A stretch of 33,535 bases of DNA from positions 1 through 33,535 of the forward strand of contig JACQZS010000143.1 in assembly GCA_016213725.1 (NCBI GenBank). Direction: 5' to 3'. Positions 33,176-33,535 of this stretch are shown one piece after another (the stretch's first letter is position 1; each line of letters opens with the position of its first letter). This DNA comes from Acidobacteriota bacterium (GTDB taxonomy: Bacteria; Acidobacteriota; Terriglobia; Bryobacterales; Bryobacteraceae). A program made the translations under genes and the position numbers. The notes beneath the pieces are model-generated. The model ran no database searches. It was not told where the DNA came from and was given only the letters and a program-made list of their open reading frames with translations.

Positions 33176-33535
33176 AGTCCCCTTTTCGACATCGACGCTG
33201 GCATCATTCCTGTTCGTCCTGGCACGGCTGGGCGGAATGCTCTCTTTCGTCCCGATCCCTGGCGTCCGGACAGCCCTGGATCCGGTCCGCGCCGTTTTGT
33301 TGCTGTCGTTGACATTCGCAGTGTACCCCGTCTGGCCGGCAGTGGAGCCCGGTAGCCTCACGGCGGGACGGTTTCTGATCTGGATCGCAGGTGAGTGCAT
33401 GATCGGCACCGCCATCGGGCTGCTGGTGGGATTCCTCTCGGAGTGCGTGGTCTTCGGCGCTCAGGCTGTGGTGATGCAAGCAGGATTCTCCTACGCATCC
33501 GCCATCGACCCGTCGAGCCAGGCCGACAGCACCGT
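33165..33535 (+). CDS. fliR: Flagellar export gate protein FliR, 3' end beyond window
   Basis: The first 123 residues are visible: MPAEVPFSTSTLASFLFVLARLGGMLSFVPIPG, a helical segment AVLLLSLTFAVYPVW, then LTAGRFLIWIAGECMIGTAIGLLVGFLSECVVFGAQAVVMQAGFSYASAIDP. This matches FliR, the third gate subunit, and the GFSYASAIDP string is characteristic. ATG 33165 overlaps the end of fliQ by 11 bp. The gene runs off the window, and flhB would commonly follow. Confidence 0.93.
   Translation, partial: MPAEVPFSTSTLASFLFVLARLGGMLSFVPIPGVRTALDPVRAVLLLSLTFAVYPVWPAVEPGSLTAGRFLIWIAGECMIGTAIGLLVGFLSECVVFGAQAVVMQAGFSYASAIDPSSQADST

Overview
The window is GC-rich, densely coded bacterial DNA with no rRNA, tRNA, CRISPR array or insertion sequence that I could recognise. 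The gene mix suggests an Acidobacteriota member, perhaps Bryobacterales (Solibacter/Paludibaculum-like): exported Tricorn-like peptidase, exported AGE-family epimerase, DUF1080 protein, MqnA/MqnD-family protein, class II photolyase, and a Gram-negative flagellum with L and P rings. The phylum is an inference from gene content, not from a marker gene.

Positions 1-22.5 kb are a mosaic of housekeeping and accessory genes. The order is: a truncated radical SAM gene; a photolyase / SDR39U1 epimerase / small basic protein run ending in a strong bidirectional terminator; a five-gene minus-strand run (AGE epimerase, DUF1080, hybrid histidine kinase, MqnA/MqnD-like, HEAT repeats); an exported endonuclease/exonuclease/phosphatase-fold protein; an exported DUF2490-like protein; YceH; an ABC-F ATPase; a comF-HNH pair; a Tricorn-like peptidase divergent from a VanX-type dipeptidase; malQ; and a solitary nuoB closed by a terminator. 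Several convergent pairs overlap at their stop codons.

Positions 22.5-33.5 kb are a flagellar locus: flaG-fliS (+), flgF-flgG-flgA-flgH-flgI-flgJ (-), and fliK-flgD-flgE-fliN-fliO-fliP-fliQ-fliR (+, fliR cut by the window edge). The minus run encodes the distal rod, rings and ring chaperone. The plus run encodes hook, hook-length control, a switch SpoA domain and the export gate.

The most striking signal is the divergent region between flgF and fliK. It holds two exact sigma-54 promoter matches, one for each operon, facing outward. An 11-9-11 bp dyad lies midway, about 102 bp upstream of both predicted transcription starts, where an enhancer-binding protein would be expected to act. Both predicted transcripts start almost on the initiation codon, so both operons may make leaderless or near-leaderless mRNAs. 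A good sigma-28-like sequence is nested in the same gap. All promoter calls are by eye.
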